Shown here in pieces: positions 63,346 to 64,000 of a stretch of DNA of 64,000 nucleotides. The stretch covers positions 1 through 64,000 of the forward strand of contig JAFXFC010000019.1 of NCBI GenBank assembly GCA_017513525.1, given 5' to 3'. The first letter of the stretch is position 1. Every line of letters begins with the position of its first letter. Below the pieces are notes generated by a model. That model saw only the letters and a program-made list of their open reading frames with translations. It had not been told where the DNA came from and ran no database searches. Position numbers and translations under genes: made by a program. This stretch comes from Clostridia bacterium. Lineage in GTDB: Bacteria; Bacillota; Clostridia; Oscillospirales; Acutalibacteraceae.

Positions 63346-64000
63346 TTAAGCAACTGTTGTTTCTTCAGCTGTTGTGTCTTCTGCAACTGTTTCGTCAGCT
63401 ACTGTTTCAGCATCGGGATCGAATGCTGCGGGGCCGTCAAGCTCGCCTTCCATGCCGCCGATGTCGCCGCCTTCAACTTCACCTTCAAGTTCGTCGCCTA
63501 CGGGTTCCTGTTCGAAAGAAAGAGGAGCCATGATGAAGAATACGAAGTTACCAACTGTTTCAACGAGCATTTCTTCTGCAGCTGTGCAGATGTTCCAACG
63601 AAGGTTTGCATTGTCCTTAAGAGTTGTAACGAAAGCGTCTGCGTCTGCATCTTCAGCGAGTTCGAAAACATAGCTTACGAAAGGAATTGTGCCGATCATG
63701 GGCATGAATGCTGTGCAGGAAGCGAAACCTGTGATATCAGCATCAAAGCCTGCAAGGTAGCCTTCTTCCATATCCTGAACCATGGGCATGAATGCAACAA
63801 CTTCATTTGTTGAAAGAGCTGTAGCGATTGTGTTTGCTGTAGCATCTTCTTTAGCAGCTTCTGCCTTGAAAGCTTCAACGAATGTAGCAGCAACTGTTAC
63901 ATCAGCAGCTGTTGTTGTTTCATCAGCAAGAGTTGTTGTTTCGTCGTTACCTGCAACTGTAGCACAAGCTACAAGACCGATAACTACTACGAGAGCGAGT
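63346..64000 (-). CDS. Secreted lipoprotein-like protein, 5' end beyond window
   Basis: 218 residues within the window; the N-terminal Met lies outside. First visible residues LALVVVIGLVACATVAG are the end of a signal peptide with a lipobox-like LVAC. A Thr-rich segment (DETTTLADETTTAAD) is followed by an Ala-rich domain (EVVAFMPMVQDMEEG...NLRWNICTAAEEMLVE), then a Gly/Glu/Thr-rich tail ending AEETTVA. An internal ATG at 63789 lies mid-domain without a ribosome site and is not the start. Function unknown; related in style to the Thr-rich lipoproteins at 35.8-37.9 kb. Confidence 0.75.
   Translation of the reverse strand, partial: LALVVVIGLVACATVAGNDETTTLADETTTAADVTVAATFVEAFKAEAAKEDATANTIATALSTNEVVAFMPMVQDMEEGYLAGFDADITGFASCTAFMPMIGTIPFVSYVFELAEDADADAFVTTLKDNANLRWNICTAAEEMLVETVGNFVFFIMAPLSFEQEPVGDELEGEVEGGDIGGMEGELDGPAAFDPDAETVADETVAEDTTAEETTVA

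Overview
The window looks like a chromosomal segment of an uncultured gut or rumen Clostridia (Bacillota), probably near Oscillospiraceae/Ruminococcaceae. Evidence: moderate A+T content, near-consensus sigma-A promoters, strong AGGAGG-type ribosome sites, a DUF1292 protein, dockerin and InlB-repeat secreted proteins, GlnRS next to GluRS, a GHKL/LytTR signalling pair and a tRNA with encoded CCA. This placement is inference from gene content; no 16S gene is present.

Layout. 1-1917: 3' part missing of a secreted InlB-repeat protein, with a frameshift in its signal peptide. 2.2-3.4 kb: small membrane protein and an Lgt-like protein. 3.6-4.9 kb: orphan AAA ATPase. 5.2-8.2 kb: Gfo/Idh/MocA dehydrogenase and two TIM-barrel sugar isomerase/epimerases; L-fucose isomerase follows at 11.2 kb. 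8.4-11 kb (minus): AlbA_2-type regulator and membrane-anchored phosphoesterase. 13.4-18.5 kb: lipid-anchored or membrane-anchored unknown, second AAA ATPase, VOC protein, esterase, membrane protein. 18.7-22.3 kb: glnS and gltX. 22.6-28.8 kb: a 2064-residue secreted repeat protein. 29.1-29.7 kb: toxin-antitoxin pair between two identical 37-bp direct repeats. 30.3 kb: tRNA-Arg(CCG). 30.6-31.7 kb: HD protein and a RAYT-like HUH transposase. 32-35.5 kb: glycoside hydrolase family 2, HAD and dehydrogenase operon. 35.8-41 kb: two paralogous lipoproteins and two dockerin proteins. 41-50 kb: radical SAM/SPASM, acyltransferase, XRE regulator, Na/Pi transporter, THUMP methyltransferase, M42 peptidase. 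50-59 kb: MFS transporter, then GtrA-LytTR-histidine kinase-nadA-nadB-nadC in one direction. 58.9-64 kb: second AlbA_2 regulator, DHHW/MBOAT O-acyl transfer pair, edge-truncated lipoprotein.

The most unusual content is between the genes. At least sixteen intergenic elements are built from short perfect hairpins. Three architectures can be separated: type A (tandem GGAATTC arms around a core with GACCTGCGGTC), type B (two GTAGGGGAGGGG hairpins in inverted orientation about 160 bp apart, plus one solo hairpin) and type C (four or so different hairpins per arm, separated by a constant spacer, around the same core as type A). Types A, B and C share the same outer boundary, AAATCATAATTTAT, often itself a hairpin. 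At four loci this boundary supplies the last codons and stop of the upstream gene (Lys-Ser-stop). A RAYT-type transposase lies among these elements with a type B doublet directly upstream, so a REP/REPIN-like system in a Clostridium is the leading hypothesis.

A second pattern: the two orphan AAA ATPases and the two AlbA_2 proteins are each transcribed from a consensus promoter with exact 17-bp spacing, overlapped or directly preceded by gene-specific repeated operator-like sites, which suggests four independent autoregulated units.
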